DNA of 64,000 nt from Nocardioides sp. WS12 (GTDB lineage: Bacteria; Actinomycetota; Actinomycetes; Propionibacteriales; Nocardioidaceae). The stretch spans positions 1,116,001 through 1,180,000 of the forward strand of contig NZ_CP053928.1 in assembly GCF_014108865.1 (NCBI RefSeq). The letters run 5' to 3'. The first letter of the stretch is position 1. Each line of letters opens with the position of its first letter. This document shows positions 1 through 8,742 of the stretch, piece by piece. Both the position numbers and the translations under genes were made by a program. The notes beneath the pieces are model-generated. The model saw nothing but the letters and a program-made list of their open reading frames with translations, was not told the DNA's origin and did not search any database.

Positions 1-1
1 G

Positions 2-889
2 CTGTTGCGCGGGCCCGGCGGGTGGGGTGAGTGGAGCCCCTTCCTGGAGTACCCCCCCGACGTGGCCGAGGCCTGGCTGCGCTGCGCGGAGGAGTCCGCT
101 GCCGGCGACTGGCCGGCACCGCTCCGGTCCTCGATCCCGGTCAACGTCACCGTCCCTGCCGTCGGTCCGGAGCGCGCGCACGCCATCGTGCTCGACGGCG
201 GTTGCCGCACGGCCAAGGTGAAGGTGGCCGAACCCGGCCAGACCCTCGCTGATGACGAGGCCCGGGTCGAAGCGGTGCGGGACGCGCTCGGACCCGATGG
301 CCGGATCCGGGTCGACGCCAACGGCGCCTGGTCCGTCGACGAAGCAGTGCTCGCGATCGGTCGCCTCGATCGTGCTGCTGGCGGTCTGGAGTACGCCGAA
401 CAACCGACCGCGTCCGTCGAGGACCTCGCCCGCGTTCGTCGCCGCGTGGACGTCCCGATCGCAGCGGACGAGTCGATCCGCCGGGCCGAGGACCCCTATC
501 GGGTGCGGGATCTCGAGGCCGCCGACATCGCCGTGCTCAAGGTGCAGCCGTTGGGCGGAGTCCGTGCCTGCCTCGAGATCGCCGAACGGATCGGCCTGCC
601 GGTCGTCGTGTCGTCCGCGCTCGAGACCTCGGTCGGCATCGCCGCCGGGGTTGCGCTCGCGGCCGCGCTGCCCGACCTGCCGTACGCCTGCGGGCTCGCC
701 ACGGTGCAGCTCCTCACCTCGGACGTGGTGGCCCACCCGTTGCTCCCCGTCGACGGAGCCCTGCCCGTGCAACGGCCCACGGTCGACGTACAACAGCTGA
801 CGGCGCTGGGTGCGGCTCCGGACCGGGTCGAGCACTGGGAGGCCAGGCTCGCCGCAGTGCGCTCGCTGCGGGAGAATCGTCCATCATGA
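2..889 (+). CDS. menC: o-succinylbenzoate synthase, 5' end missing
   Basis: Menaquinone pathway enzyme that dehydrates SHCHC to o-succinylbenzoate in the cytoplasm. The open frame runs in from the window edge, so the N-terminus is missing; about 295 residues remain. Enolase-superfamily features are visible: a KVKV lysine motif (near residue 70 of the visible part), RVDANGAW, EQPT and ADES metal-binding segments, and a second lysine in KVQPLGG. The stop overlaps the menD start by 4 bp (ATGA), which supports a coupled menCD operon. The family also contains N-succinylamino acid racemases, but the menD neighbour favours OSBS. Confidence 0.9.
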   Translation: MLRGPGGWGEWSPFLEYPPDVAEAWLRCAEESAAGDWPAPLRSSIPVNVTVPAVGPERAHAIVLDGGCRTAKVKVAEPGQTLADDEARVEAVRDALGPDGRIRVDANGAWSVDEAVLAIGRLDRAAGGLEYAEQPTASVEDLARVRRRVDVPIAADESIRRAEDPYRVRDLEAADIAVLKVQPLGGVRACLEIAERIGLPVVVSSALETSVGIAAGVALAAALPDLPYACGLATVQLLTSDVVAHPLLPVDGALPVQRPTVDVQQLTALGAAPDRVEHWEARLAAVRSLRENRPS

Positions 890-2559
890 CCTCCCCGACC
901 TCGCCCGAGAGCGCTGCTGACAGCGCCGCCGCCCTGGCGGACGCCCTGGTCGCCTGGCTCGCCCGGGCCGGGGTCACCGACGTCGTCGTCGCGCCGGGAT
1001 CACGCAATGCCCCCTTGTCGATGGCGTTGTGGGCAGCGGCGCAGGCTGGCGGAGCCCGCCTGCACACGCGGATCGACGAACGGACCGCCGGCTTCCTCGC
1101 CCTCGGGCTGACCAAGAGCGGCTCGCGCGCCGCGGTCCTCACCACGTCGGGGACGGCCGTCGCCAACCTCCACCCGGCGGTGCTCGAGGGGATCCACGCA
1201 GGCGTCGGCCTGATCGTGGTCTCCGCCGACCGACCCGCTCGCCTGCGCGGCACCGGCGCCAACCAGACCACCGAACAGACCGGCATCTTCGGCCCCCTCC
1301 TGCAGTCGTACGACGTCGCGACCGTGGCCGCGCTCGATGCCGTCGCAGCAGGTCCCCATGACGTCGTCCACGTGAACCTGCAGTTGGATGCCCCTCTCGT
1401 GCCCGCCGGGCCCGTGACCCGTCCGTCGGTCGAGCTTGTCGAGACAGCCAACGGGCCGATGGCGCGCCAGCCGGGGGTTGACGTGCGAGGAGCGCCAGCG
1501 ACCAGCCTCGAAACCACCCTGCTCACCCGCGGTCCGCGCACGGTCGTGGTGGCCGGTGACGACTCGGGCCCGCCAGCCCGCCAACTCGCCGAAACGGCCG
1601 GGTGGCCGCTCCTGGCCGAACCGACGAGCGGTGCCCGCACCGGCGAGAACGCCCTGCGCACCTACCGCCTGCTGCTCGGTACCGACCTCGGCGCGCGCAT
1701 CGAGCGGGTCGTCGTCTTCGGTCGCCCGACCCTGTCCCGTCCCGTCACCCGGCTCCTCGAGCGCCCCGATGTCGAGGTGCTCGTCGTGCCGGGCCGCGGC
1801 ATCTGGCCGCCGAAGCCGGAGCGCTCGACGGCGATCTTCGCGCCCCGCTGGGGCGAGGACGACGTGGACGACCCGGCCTGGTTCGACGCCTGGAAAGACG
1901 CCGACCGCGCCCTCGGTCGTCGGATCGACCGGTTGCTCGCGGACCAGCCCACCCTGACGCCGTACGACGTCGCGGGGAGCACATTCGCAGCGTTGCCCGC
2001 CGCCGGGCTGCTCGTGGTGGGCGCGTCGAGTCCGGTGCGCGACCTGGACGTGATGGCGCGACCGCCGGCGGTCGGCACCCGTCGCAAGGTGATCGCCAAC
2101 CGTGGTCTCGCGGGCATCGACGGCACGATCAGCACGTCGATCGGTGCCGCGCTCGGTCGCCGCGATTCGGCCAGAAACCTCGCACTGATGGGGGATCTGA
2201 CGTTCCTCCACGACCAGACGGCGTTCGTTCTCGGCCCCGAGGAGCCGCGCCCGAACCTGACGATCGTGGTCGCCAACGATGACGGCGGTGCGATCTTCTC
2301 GATGCTGGAGCAGGGCGCTCCCGCGCACGCCGCGTCGTTCGAACGGCTCTTCGGAACGCCGCACGGCATGGACCTGGGCAGCTTGTGTGGGGCAGCCCGG
2401 ATCCCGCACCTGCGGGTCACGTCGCGCCCCGAGCTCGAGCACGCGCTCGCCAGTCCCAATGGCGGCATCGAGGTCATCGAGGCGATGATCAGTCGCGTCG
2501 GGCGGCGCGACCTGGACCTCCAGATTCGCGCCCTCGCCACCACCCCCGAGGACGCATAG
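886..2559 (+). CDS. menD: 2-succinyl-5-enolpyruvyl-6-hydroxy-3-cyclohexene-1-carboxylate synthase
   Basis: ThDP-dependent enzyme joining isochorismate and 2-oxoglutarate in menaquinone synthesis. The 557-residue length is normal for the family. The N-terminal half has the ThDP glutamate region (RIDERTAGFLALG), and the C-terminal half has the ThDP/metal segment GDLTFLHDQ followed by NDDGG. It overlaps menC by 4 bp. Oddity: residues about 181-189 (PSVELVETA) are encoded by a copy, in reverse orientation, of a dispersed repeat also found at the starts of nuoC and nuoG. It falls between the Pyr and middle domains, where an insertion should be tolerated. Confidence 0.96.
   Translation: MTSPTSPESAADSAAALADALVAWLARAGVTDVVVAPGSRNAPLSMALWAAAQAGGARLHTRIDERTAGFLALGLTKSGSRAAVLTTSGTAVANLHPAVLEGIHAGVGLIVVSADRPARLRGTGANQTTEQTGIFGPLLQSYDVATVAALDAVAAGPHDVVHVNLQLDAPLVPAGPVTRPSVELVETANGPMARQPGVDVRGAPATSLETTLLTRGPRTVVVAGDDSGPPARQLAETAGWPLLAEPTSGARTGENALRTYRLLLGTDLGARIERVVVFGRPTLSRPVTRLLERPDVEVLVVPGRGIWPPKPERSTAIFAPRWGEDDVDDPAWFDAWKDADRALGRRIDRLLADQPTLTPYDVAGSTFAALPAAGLLVVGASSPVRDLDVMARPPAVGTRRKVIANRGLAGIDGTISTSIGAALGRRDSARNLALMGDLTFLHDQTAFVLGPEEPRPNLTIVVANDDGGAIFSMLEQGAPAHAASFERLFGTPHGMDLGSLCGAARIPHLRVTSRPELEHALASPNGGIEVIEAMISRVGRRDLDLQIRALATTPEDA
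1428..1445. repeat. dispersed repeat copy inside menD (reverse orientation)
   Basis: GGTCGAGCTTGTCGAGAC; its reverse complement GTCTCGACAAGCTCGACC matches the copies at 9299-9318 (nuoC) and 13368-13388 (nuoG). It is translated as part of MenD. Confidence 0.7.
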
Positions 2560-2561
2560 CC

Positions 2562-4427
2562 ATGGACATCGCCTTCCTGCTGGTTGCCATTGCGGTGGTG
2601 GTGCTGACGGTCACCGCCATTTCCGAACGCGTCGAGATCCCGCCGCCCCTGACCCTCGTCGTGGTGGGCGTCGCGGCGTCGTACGTGCCGGGTGTGCCCG
2701 AACTGCGGCTCGAACCCGAGGTGGTCCTGCTGGGGTTGCTGCCGCCGCTGCTCTACTCCGCCGCGGTCAACACCTCGCTCGTCGACTTCAACGCCAACCG
2801 GCGCCCGATCCTGCTGCTCTCCGTCGGGCTGGTGGCGTTCACGACGGTCGGTGTCGGCGCCGTCGTCAAGACCGTCATCCCCGAGATCGACTGGCCGCTT
2901 GCGCTCGCGATCGGCGCCGTGGTCGCGCCTCCCGACGCGGTCGCTGCGACCGCGATCGGCCGAAGGATCGGGCTTCCGCGCCGCGTGGTCACGATCCTCG
3001 AGGGCGAGTCCCTGCTCAACGACGCGACCGCCCTGGTGGCCCTGCGCACGGCGGTCCTGGCCATCGGGACCACCGTGACGGTGTGGGAGGTCGGGTTCGA
3101 CTTCGTGCGTGCGGCCGGCGGCGGCCTCGTCATCGGAGTCCTCGCGTTCCTCGTGGTCGGCTTCCTCCGCAAGAAGATCACCGACCCGCTGATGGACACC
3201 GCCATCTCGCTGGTGATCCCGTTCGCGTCGTACATCCTCGCTGAGGAGATCCACGCCTCCGGTGTGGTCGCCGTCGTCGTCGCCGGCCTGCTGCTCGGCC
3301 ACGTCGCGCCGATCCTGCAGACCGCGCAGTCGCGGATCGCGGAACGCACCAACTGGCGCACCATCGCCTACGTCCTCGAGAACACCGTCTTCCTGCTGAT
3401 CGGACTGCAGGCCGACTGGCTGCTCGCCGAAGTGGGGGAGAGCGAGTTCGGCGTCGGCACCATCGCGACTGCGTGCGCCGCAACGCTGGTCGCGGTCGTC
3501 GTCCTGCGCCTGGTGTGGGTGTTCGTGTCCCGGTACCTGCTGATCCGTCCAGGCCCGGACCCGGTGACCGGCGAGCGGGCCAGTTGGCGCTACTCGTTCC
3601 TCATCGGCTGGGCCGGCATGCGCGGTGTGGTCACGCTCGCAGCAGCGTTCACCGTGCCCGAGGACACCGCGCACCGCGAGGTGCTGCTGATCATCGCGTT
3701 CACGGTGGTGGCCGGCACCCTGCTCGGCCAGGGCATGACCCTGCCGTGGGTCGCCCGACGACTGCGCGTTCCCTCGCCCGACCCGCACGACGACGCCCTT
3801 GCCCGCGCCACGCTGTTGCAGCAGGCCGCCAAGGCCGGCTTCCACAAGCTCGACGAACTGGCCGAGGACTGCAGCGACCCCCATCGCGTCAGGGACCTGA
3901 TCATCCAGCGCATCGAGCAGCGCAACTTCGCCGCCTGGGAACGCCTTGGCACCACCGAGGGCGAGGAGAGCCCGAGCGACCTCTACGCCCGTTGGCGCGG
4001 GGAGATGATCGACGCCGAACGGCGCCGGGTGCTGGAGATCCGTTCGACGGGCACGGTCCCGTCGGAGATCATCAGCGAGGTGCTCGCCATGCTCGACGTC
4101 GAGGAATCGATGCTGGACGCCGCCGAGGCCGAACGCGCCGAGCTCCGGAATACGACGACCGTGAGCCGCGCCGACGGGTGCGAGCACCTCGCGTCGTTGC
4201 CTCTCCTCGACCCGCCGACCGAACTCGCCTGCCCGGCCTGCGCCGCTGAAGGCGAACGCTGGGTTGCCCTGCGGATGTGCCTGTCCTGCGGGCACGTCGG
4301 ATGCTGCGACTCCTCGCCCGGCCGCCACGCCACCGCGCACTTCCGCGAGGAGCAGCACCCGGTGATGCGCTCGATCGAGCCCGGCGAGGACTGGCGGTGG
4401 TGCTTCGTGCACCACCAGACCGGCTAG
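2562..4427 (+). CDS. CPA1-family Na+/H+ antiporter with C-terminal UBP-type zinc finger
   Basis: Membrane cation/proton antiporter of 621 residues. The ATG at 2562, two bases after the menD stop, is preferred over upstream in-frame codons that would lie inside menD. The N-terminal ~400 residues are a multi-span NhaP-like domain with PPDAVAAT, EGESLLNDATALV and GMRGVVTLAAAF motifs. A charged cytoplasmic stretch follows (~400-530). The last ~85 residues are a UBP-type zinc finger (CEHL, CPAC, CLSCGHVGCCDSS, then HATAHF and HPV), a fold that binds ubiquitin C-termini in eukaryotes. Its role in bacteria is not clear; soluble sensing or protein binding is possible. Ions transported cannot be told from sequence. 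Confidence 0.9.
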   Translation: MDIAFLLVAIAVVVLTVTAISERVEIPPPLTLVVVGVAASYVPGVPELRLEPEVVLLGLLPPLLYSAAVNTSLVDFNANRRPILLLSVGLVAFTTVGVGAVVKTVIPEIDWPLALAIGAVVAPPDAVAATAIGRRIGLPRRVVTILEGESLLNDATALVALRTAVLAIGTTVTVWEVGFDFVRAAGGGLVIGVLAFLVVGFLRKKITDPLMDTAISLVIPFASYILAEEIHASGVVAVVVAGLLLGHVAPILQTAQSRIAERTNWRTIAYVLENTVFLLIGLQADWLLAEVGESEFGVGTIATACAATLVAVVVLRLVWVFVSRYLLIRPGPDPVTGERASWRYSFLIGWAGMRGVVTLAAAFTVPEDTAHREVLLIIAFTVVAGTLLGQGMTLPWVARRLRVPSPDPHDDALARATLLQQAAKAGFHKLDELAEDCSDPHRVRDLIIQRIEQRNFAAWERLGTTEGEESPSDLYARWRGEMIDAERRRVLEIRSTGTVPSEIISEVLAMLDVEESMLDAAEAERAELRNTTTVSRADGCEHLASLPLLDPPTELACPACAAEGERWVALRMCLSCGHVGCCDSSPGRHATAHFREEQHPVMRSIEPGEDWRWCFVHHQTG

Positions 4428-4437
4428 CGTTGGAGCC

Positions 4438-5076
4438 ATGCGACTGACGAAGTTCGGGCACGCCGCCGTGCGGATCGAGACCGAGGGCACCACCGTGGTG
4501 CTGGACCCGGGTTGCTGGACCCAGCGCGAGGCCGTCGACGGGGTCGACGCCGTGCTGATCACGCACGAGCACGTCGACCACTACGACCCCGAGCACCTGC
4601 GGGCGACCGACGCGCCGATCTTCACGATCGCCGCCGTGGCCGCTCAGATCAGGGACTCGGCTCCGGACGTCGCCGAACGGGTCACCGTCGTCGCGCCGGA
4701 CCAGACCTGGCAGATCGGCTCCATCGGCATCCGCGCCATCGGGGAGCTGCACGCCGTGATCCACGCGGACCTGCCGCGGTTCCACAACAGCGGGTACGTC
4801 CTGACCGTGGAGGACCAGACCGTGTTCCACCCCGGCGATGCACTCACCGTGCCCGGCCTGCCGGTCGACGTACTGCTGGCGCCGGTGTGCGCGCCCTGGA
4901 TGCGCGCCAGTGAGGGCGTCGACTTCGCCCGATCCGTGGGCGCTGCGCGCAACGTGGCGATCCACGACCGGATCTACTCCGGCGAGGGCCTCGGCATCAT
5001 CGACGGCCAGTTCGGCCGGCTGCTCGGGGCGCGCGGCCTGGACTACGTCCGGCTGCCCGACGGTTCCGACCTGTAG
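4438..5076 (+). CDS. metallo-beta-lactamase-fold hydrolase (UlaG-like)
   Basis: A 212-residue cytoplasmic protein. It has the MBL metal motif ITHEHVDHYD (residues ~41-50), a later GELHAVIH histidine region and HPGDAL, which supplies the bridging aspartate. This resembles the UlaG-like group of small metal-dependent hydrolases; the substrate is unknown. The start is likely leaderless or nearly so: the -10 hexamer TAGCGT at 4425-4430 uses the stop codon of the antiporter gene and ends 8 nt before the ATG, with no Shine-Dalgarno sequence between. Confidence 0.82.
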   Translation: MRLTKFGHAAVRIETEGTTVVLDPGCWTQREAVDGVDAVLITHEHVDHYDPEHLRATDAPIFTIAAVAAQIRDSAPDVAERVTVVAPDQTWQIGSIGIRAIGELHAVIHADLPRFHNSGYVLTVEDQTVFHPGDALTVPGLPVDVLLAPVCAPWMRASEGVDFARSVGAARNVAIHDRIYSGEGLGIIDGQFGRLLGARGLDYVRLPDGSDL

Positions 5077-5118
5077 GCAGGGTCCGGGACTCTCAGGTGG
5101 ACCGGGCATGATGGCCCG

Positions 5119-5796
5119 ATGCCGATCGCACGTTCTTCCCTCGCCGGTGCTGCTACCGGAGTCGTCCTTCTCGCCGGTGCCGTCGGTTTCGGCGTGGGCC
5201 TGCCGGAGGTTGTCGAGAACCCCGGCGCCACCGCCGCCGAACTGCCGACGTTGCCCGACCGCCTCGATGACCGGTTCATCGCGCTGTCGTCGGTGACCGC
5301 TGAGGACGTCAAGGCCACGACCCCCGAGGACATCGCTCAGGCAAAGGCCATCGTCGACGGGTCCGCTGAGAGCGAGAAGAAGGCCACCGCCCGCCTGGAC
5401 GGCATGTACGGCGAGGTCGCCGTCCGTACCTACCTCGACATCCCGGCCACGATCGACCCCGCCGCGCAGGTGCGGCCCCCGCAGCTCGCGATCACGATCG
5501 CGCCCGGCGAGGGCGGTCCGCTCATCCCGCACGGTCCGTTCGAGTTCGACCAGTCCGGCACCCACTACGAACTCACCGAGGTTGACGGCTACCAGTGCTC
5601 GTCGATCTGGGCCGAGGCCGTCGACCCCACCACCGGTCTCCCGACCGGCGCGGAGCGGACCGGCTCGAGCTACCAGGAGGTCGAGTGCCGCACGGTGCGC
5701 GCCGGCCTGACCTATGACATCTACTCCTCAGGCGTGACGCCCGAGGAAGCGGCGCACTACCTCGGGCTGGTCCTCGAGCAGACCGCCAAGGACTGA
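5119..5796 (+). CDS. exported protein of unknown function
   Basis: A 225-residue protein with one N-terminal hydrophobic segment (residues ~7-28) ending near an AxA-like site, so it is secreted or membrane anchored. The rest is acidic and contains two cysteines (QCSS and VECR) that could form a disulfide outside the cell. No family recognised. It stands alone, 42 bp after the hydrolase gene and convergent with the L,D-transpeptidase. A CATGAT hexamer 7 nt before the ATG would fit a weak leaderless -10. Confidence 0.65.
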   Translation: MPIARSSLAGAATGVVLLAGAVGFGVGLPEVVENPGATAAELPTLPDRLDDRFIALSSVTAEDVKATTPEDIAQAKAIVDGSAESEKKATARLDGMYGEVAVRTYLDIPATIDPAAQVRPPQLAITIAPGEGGPLIPHGPFEFDQSGTHYELTEVDGYQCSSIWAEAVDPTTGLPTGAERTGSSYQEVECRTVRAGLTYDIYSSGVTPEEAAHYLGLVLEQTAKD

Positions 5797-5825
5797 CGGT
5801 CCGCTCGAGGCTGTTCAGGGGCAGG

Positions 5826-6767
5826 TCAGCTCCAGTAGACGATGACCTTGTCGCCGACCTGGACCTGATTGAAGAGCCACGCCACGGCGTCGCGATCCCG
5901 CACGTTCACACATCCGTGGGAAGCGCCGTTGTAGCCGTTCGCCGCGAAGTCCGGCGAGTAGTGCACGGCCTGGCCGTCGGAGAAGAACATCGCGAACGGC
6001 ATGGGCGTGTGATAGATGCTCGACACGTGGTTGGCGCTCTTGCTGTTCACGCGGAACGAGCCCTCGCGGGTCGGCAGTTCGGCTGAGCCGAACCGGACGT
6101 CGACGGTCTTGCGGACCTGGCCGTCCACGACCCAGCGCAGGGTTCGGCTGCTCTTGTCGACACACATCACGCGGCCGGTCTTGCAGCGCGGGTCGAGCGC
6201 ACCTGGCTTGTTGCCACCGTTGCCCGGAGGCGGCTGATTGGTCAGCTCGGCCTTGGTCGGCACGCGGGTCATGGAGTGCAGGCGGTCGAGGGTGCGCTTG
6301 TCGACCTCGCCGGTCACCTCGAAGCCACGCTTGGCCTGGAAGCCACGGACGGCCTTGGTCGTGACGTCGCCGTAGTTGTCGGTGACGTCGCCACTGAACC
6401 AGTCGATCTGCTTGAGCCGGGCCTGGAGGTCGCGGACCTCGGGTCCACGGTCACCAGGGGAGAGCAGCGCCGGTCCGGCGGGCGGCGGACCGGGGTCCTT
6501 GGCCGGCTCGGGGTCCGGCTTGGGCTCCGCCGAGGGCTTGGGCTCCGGCGAGGGATCCGTTTCGGGGGTTGCGCCCGGATCCACCGGCTCCGACGGGTCA
6601 TCCATTGCTGCGGGTTCGCCGATCGGCCCCGTGGCCCGGGGGTTCGACTCCCACGGGAGGGTGTCCTTCTGGACGGCCCAGCCGACGCCGTACGCCAGTA
6701 CGGAGCACAGGGCGGCCACCAGCGTGATGAGGCTGATCCGGCGAGCGACGCGCGACTTGGTGTTCAT
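5826..6767 (-). CDS. L,D-transpeptidase with peptidoglycan-binding domain
   Basis: A 313-residue exported cell-wall enzyme. Order: short cytoplasmic tail, one membrane anchor (~10-32), a Pro/Asp/Glu-rich linker (~40-98), a PG_binding_1 domain (~105-160, with DLQARLKQIDWFSG and RTLDRL), then a YkuD catalytic domain. The catalytic signature SHGCVNVRD with the nucleophilic cysteine is intact and a conserved upstream histidine (YHTPMPF) is present. The family makes 3-3 cross-links in peptidoglycan or anchors proteins to it. It is divergent from menG, with 94 bp between the starts. Confidence 0.92.
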   Translation of the reverse strand: MNTKSRVARRISLITLVAALCSVLAYGVGWAVQKDTLPWESNPRATGPIGEPAAMDDPSEPVDPGATPETDPSPEPKPSAEPKPDPEPAKDPGPPPAGPALLSPGDRGPEVRDLQARLKQIDWFSGDVTDNYGDVTTKAVRGFQAKRGFEVTGEVDKRTLDRLHSMTRVPTKAELTNQPPPGNGGNKPGALDPRCKTGRVMCVDKSSRTLRWVVDGQVRKTVDVRFGSAELPTREGSFRVNSKSANHVSSIYHTPMPFAMFFSDGQAVHYSPDFAANGYNGASHGCVNVRDRDAVAWLFNQVQVGDKVIVYWS

Positions 6768-6849
6768 GTCTAGGTAGACGCCACAAGGAGGCGGTTGGTT
6801 GCGAACGACTTTTGCTCACCCGGCGATCAGCCCGTCCGGCCTGCGTAGG

Positions 6850-6855
6850 TACGCT
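6850..6855 (+). promoter_or_regulatory. leaderless -10 element of menG
   Basis: TACGCT fits the actinobacterial TANNNT -10. It ends 7 nt before the GTG at 6862, placing transcription start at or next to the start codon. Confidence 0.5.
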
Positions 6856-6861
6856 TCCGCG

Positions 6862-7551
6862 GTGGCCCGCGCAGAGCTCGACAAGCAGCCCGCCGATGTA
6901 CGACGGATGTTCGACACCGTCGCGCGGCGCTATGACCTGACCAACGACATCCTCTCCTTCGGGCAGGATCGCCGCTGGCGCAAGGAAGTGCTGGAGGCCG
7001 TCGATCCGGCGTACGGCGACATGGTGCTCGACCTCGCGGCCGGCACCGGCACGTCGAGCCAGCCGTTCCGCGACGCGGGCGCGACCGTCGTACCGTGCGA
7101 CTTCTCGATCGGCATGCTGCAGGTCGGCAAGTCGCAGTTCCCGCACCTGCCCTTCACCGCCGGTGACGGCACGAAGCTGCCCTTCCGCGACGCCACCTTC
7201 GACGCGGTCACCATCTCCTTCGGCCTGCGCAATATCGTCGACCCGAAGGCCGGCCTGGCCGAGCTGCGCCGCGTCACCAAGCCCGGCGGGCGCCTCGTCG
7301 TGTGCGAGTTCAGCCACCCGACCTGGTCGCCGTGGCGCACCGTCTACCTCGAGTACCTGATGAAGGCACTCCCCGCCGTCGCCACCGCGGTCTCCTCCGC
7401 GCCCGACGCCTACGTCTACCTCGCCGAGTCGATCCGCGCCTGGCCCGACCAGCGCGGCCTGGCCGACCTGATCAGCGCGGCCGGCTGGAACGCGCCCGAG
7501 TGGCGCAACCTCAGCGGCGGCATCGTCGCGATGCACCGCGCCACCGCCTGA
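6862..7551 (+). CDS. menG: demethylmenaquinone methyltransferase
   Basis: SAM-dependent C-methylation of demethylmenaquinone, the last step of menaquinone synthesis. The GTG at 6862 ([18 protein letters not shown]) gives 229 residues, typical of the UbiE/MenG family; an upstream TTG at 6799 would add 21 residues of poor character and lies before the likely promoter. Visible motifs: [20 protein letters not shown], the SAM-binding [18 protein letters not shown], and a C-terminal GGIVAMHR. It is separated from menCD by about 4 kb and serves the same pool as the adjacent complex I. Confidence 0.94.
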   Translation: MARAELDKQPADVRRMFDTVARRYDLTNDILSFGQDRRWRKEVLEAVDPAYGDMVLDLAAGTGTSSQPFRDAGATVVPCDFSIGMLQVGKSQFPHLPFTAGDGTKLPFRDATFDAVTISFGLRNIVDPKAGLAELRRVTKPGGRLVVCEFSHPTWSPWRTVYLEYLMKALPAVATAVSSAPDAYVYLAESIRAWPDQRGLADLISAAGWNAPEWRNLSGGIVAMHRATA

Positions 7552-7554
7552 CCG

Positions 7555-8016
7555 ATGCGGCAGGTGACCTGGACCGTTTCGCAGGACGAGTACGACACGA
7601 TCTTGCGCGCTGCCGTCCTGCGCACCTTCTTCACCGTTGGCCTGCCCGGACTCCTTCTCGTCCTCGTGGTGGCACCCGTCTTCGGACTCCTCAGTGGTTG
7701 GCCTCTGGCAGCCTTCAGCGCCGTCCCCGGACTGGCGGTGCTCGGTGGAGCTCTCGTCGCCGCGCGTTCGGTCCGGCGGATGTTCGGGGCCGCGTTCCCG
7801 GTCGGTGCAACGATCACCACGGAGGCGACTGATGCGGCGTTCGTGATGCGCACGGCGTCCGGAGCGATGGAACTGCCCTGGAGTCGGATCGGACGCCACC
7901 GGGTGGGGCCGGTACTCATTGTCGCGAAGGATCGGGTCAGCCGGCATTCGATGCTGATCCCGCGCGTGCTCTTCCCTGACGAGTGGTTGCCTCGGCTCGA
8001 CCCGACCGACCCCTGA
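7555..8016 (+). CDS. small membrane protein, YcxB-like
   Basis: A 153-residue protein starting 3 bp after the menG stop, so probably co-transcribed. It has two adjacent hydrophobic segments (~22-44 and ~48-68) and a cytoplasmic C-terminal part with a mixed beta pattern ending in IPRVLFPDEWL. The order of N-terminal TM pair plus a C-terminal domain with a final hydrophobic strand and F/W motif resembles YcxB-like proteins. Function unknown. Confidence 0.65.
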   Translation: MRQVTWTVSQDEYDTILRAAVLRTFFTVGLPGLLLVLVVAPVFGLLSGWPLAAFSAVPGLAVLGGALVAARSVRRMFGAAFPVGATITTEATDAAFVMRTASGAMELPWSRIGRHRVGPVLIVAKDRVSRHSMLIPRVLFPDEWLPRLDPTDP

Positions 8017-8032
8017 ACGACCTTCGTGCTGC

Positions 8033-8211
8033 GTGCCCGGTTGGGCCACGGCGGCGCCGTACGGCTGCCCCTCGCGGGCGCTTCGGGGTGCCGTCGTCGG
8101 CGCCCGAACAACATTCCCGTCGCGGGCGCACCTGGGCGCCGACGGCGGGACCCCGCTCCTAAGCCAGCGAGGGGCAAGCCGGGAGGCGCTGCCGTGGCCC
8201 ACCCGGGCAAC
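8033..8211. repeat. large imperfect inverted repeat
   Basis: Left arm (~8033-8106) and right arm (~8122-8211) are complementary over about 70 nt with a few mismatches and small gaps. Shared blocks include TGGGCCACGGC, GGCTGCCCCTCGC (left) against GGCTTGCCCCTCGC (right, reversed), and GTCGGCGCCC. The centre is ~15-25 nt. No gene was recognised in it. It fills most of the 365-bp gap between the ycxB-like gene and nuoA; the rest (8212-8381) should hold the nuo promoter, which I could not place with confidence. Confidence 0.7.
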
Positions 8212-8381
8212 CCGCGCCCACAGACCCACCTTCATTTTGGCAACCCCTCCGTGCCCTAAATCCGCAGGTCAGGCCGCTCTTTCGGGTTGACCCACCCCCC
8301 TGTCGCGACCCTCCGATGGAGTGGCAGGATGTGGGCCACACCACTAGTGATTCTGTTCACAAGGTCACGAGAGGGAGGCTC

Positions 8382-8738
8382 ATGGAGCTCTACACACCGG
8401 TTCTTGTTCTTGCCGCACTGGCCGCGCTGTTCGCGGTCGGGTCCGTGGCGATGAGCACCATGATCGGGCCGCGCCGCTACAACCGCGCGAAGCTCGACTC
8501 CTACGAATGCGGCATCGAGCCGACGCCCCAGGCGCTCAGCGGCCGTTTCCCGGTGAAGTACTACATCACCGCGATGCTCTTCATCGTCTTCGACATCGAG
8601 ATCATCTTCTTGTACCCGTGGGCCCTGCACCTCGACGCCATGGCGTGGTTCGGCCTGATCGAGATGGTCCTGTTCATCGCCACTGTCTTTGTCGCGTACG
8701 CCTATGTGTGGCGCCGCGGCGGATTGGATTGGGACTAG
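8382..8738 (+). CDS. nuoA: NADH-quinone oxidoreductase subunit A
   Basis: A 118-residue membrane-arm subunit of complex I with three TM segments. The conserved loop [12 protein letters not shown] and the [15 protein letters not shown] segment are diagnostic. The ATG at 8382 has a strong GAGGGAGG ribosome binding site 5-11 nt upstream. It is the first gene of the nuo operon. Confidence 0.97.
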   Translation: MELYTPVLVLAALAALFAVGSVAMSTMIGPRRYNRAKLDSYECGIEPTPQALSGRFPVKYYITAMLFIVFDIEIIFLYPWALHLDAMAWFGLIEMVLFIATVFVAYAYVWRRGGLDWD

Positions 8739-8742
8739 TTCC

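Noticed and set aside
1662..4562. 966-codon minus-strand frame across menD, the antiporter and the hydrolase
   Set aside because: Crosses three well-supported genes on the opposite strand and has no protein family features.
8284..8291. TTGACC as a -35 for nuoA
   Set aside because: No acceptable -10 lies 16-19 nt downstream, so I did not call the nuo promoter.
8026..8344. Several short open frames between the ycxB-like gene and nuoA
   Set aside because: They lie in the inverted repeat on both strands, are Arg/Pro/Gly-rich and mirror each other as expected for a palindrome.
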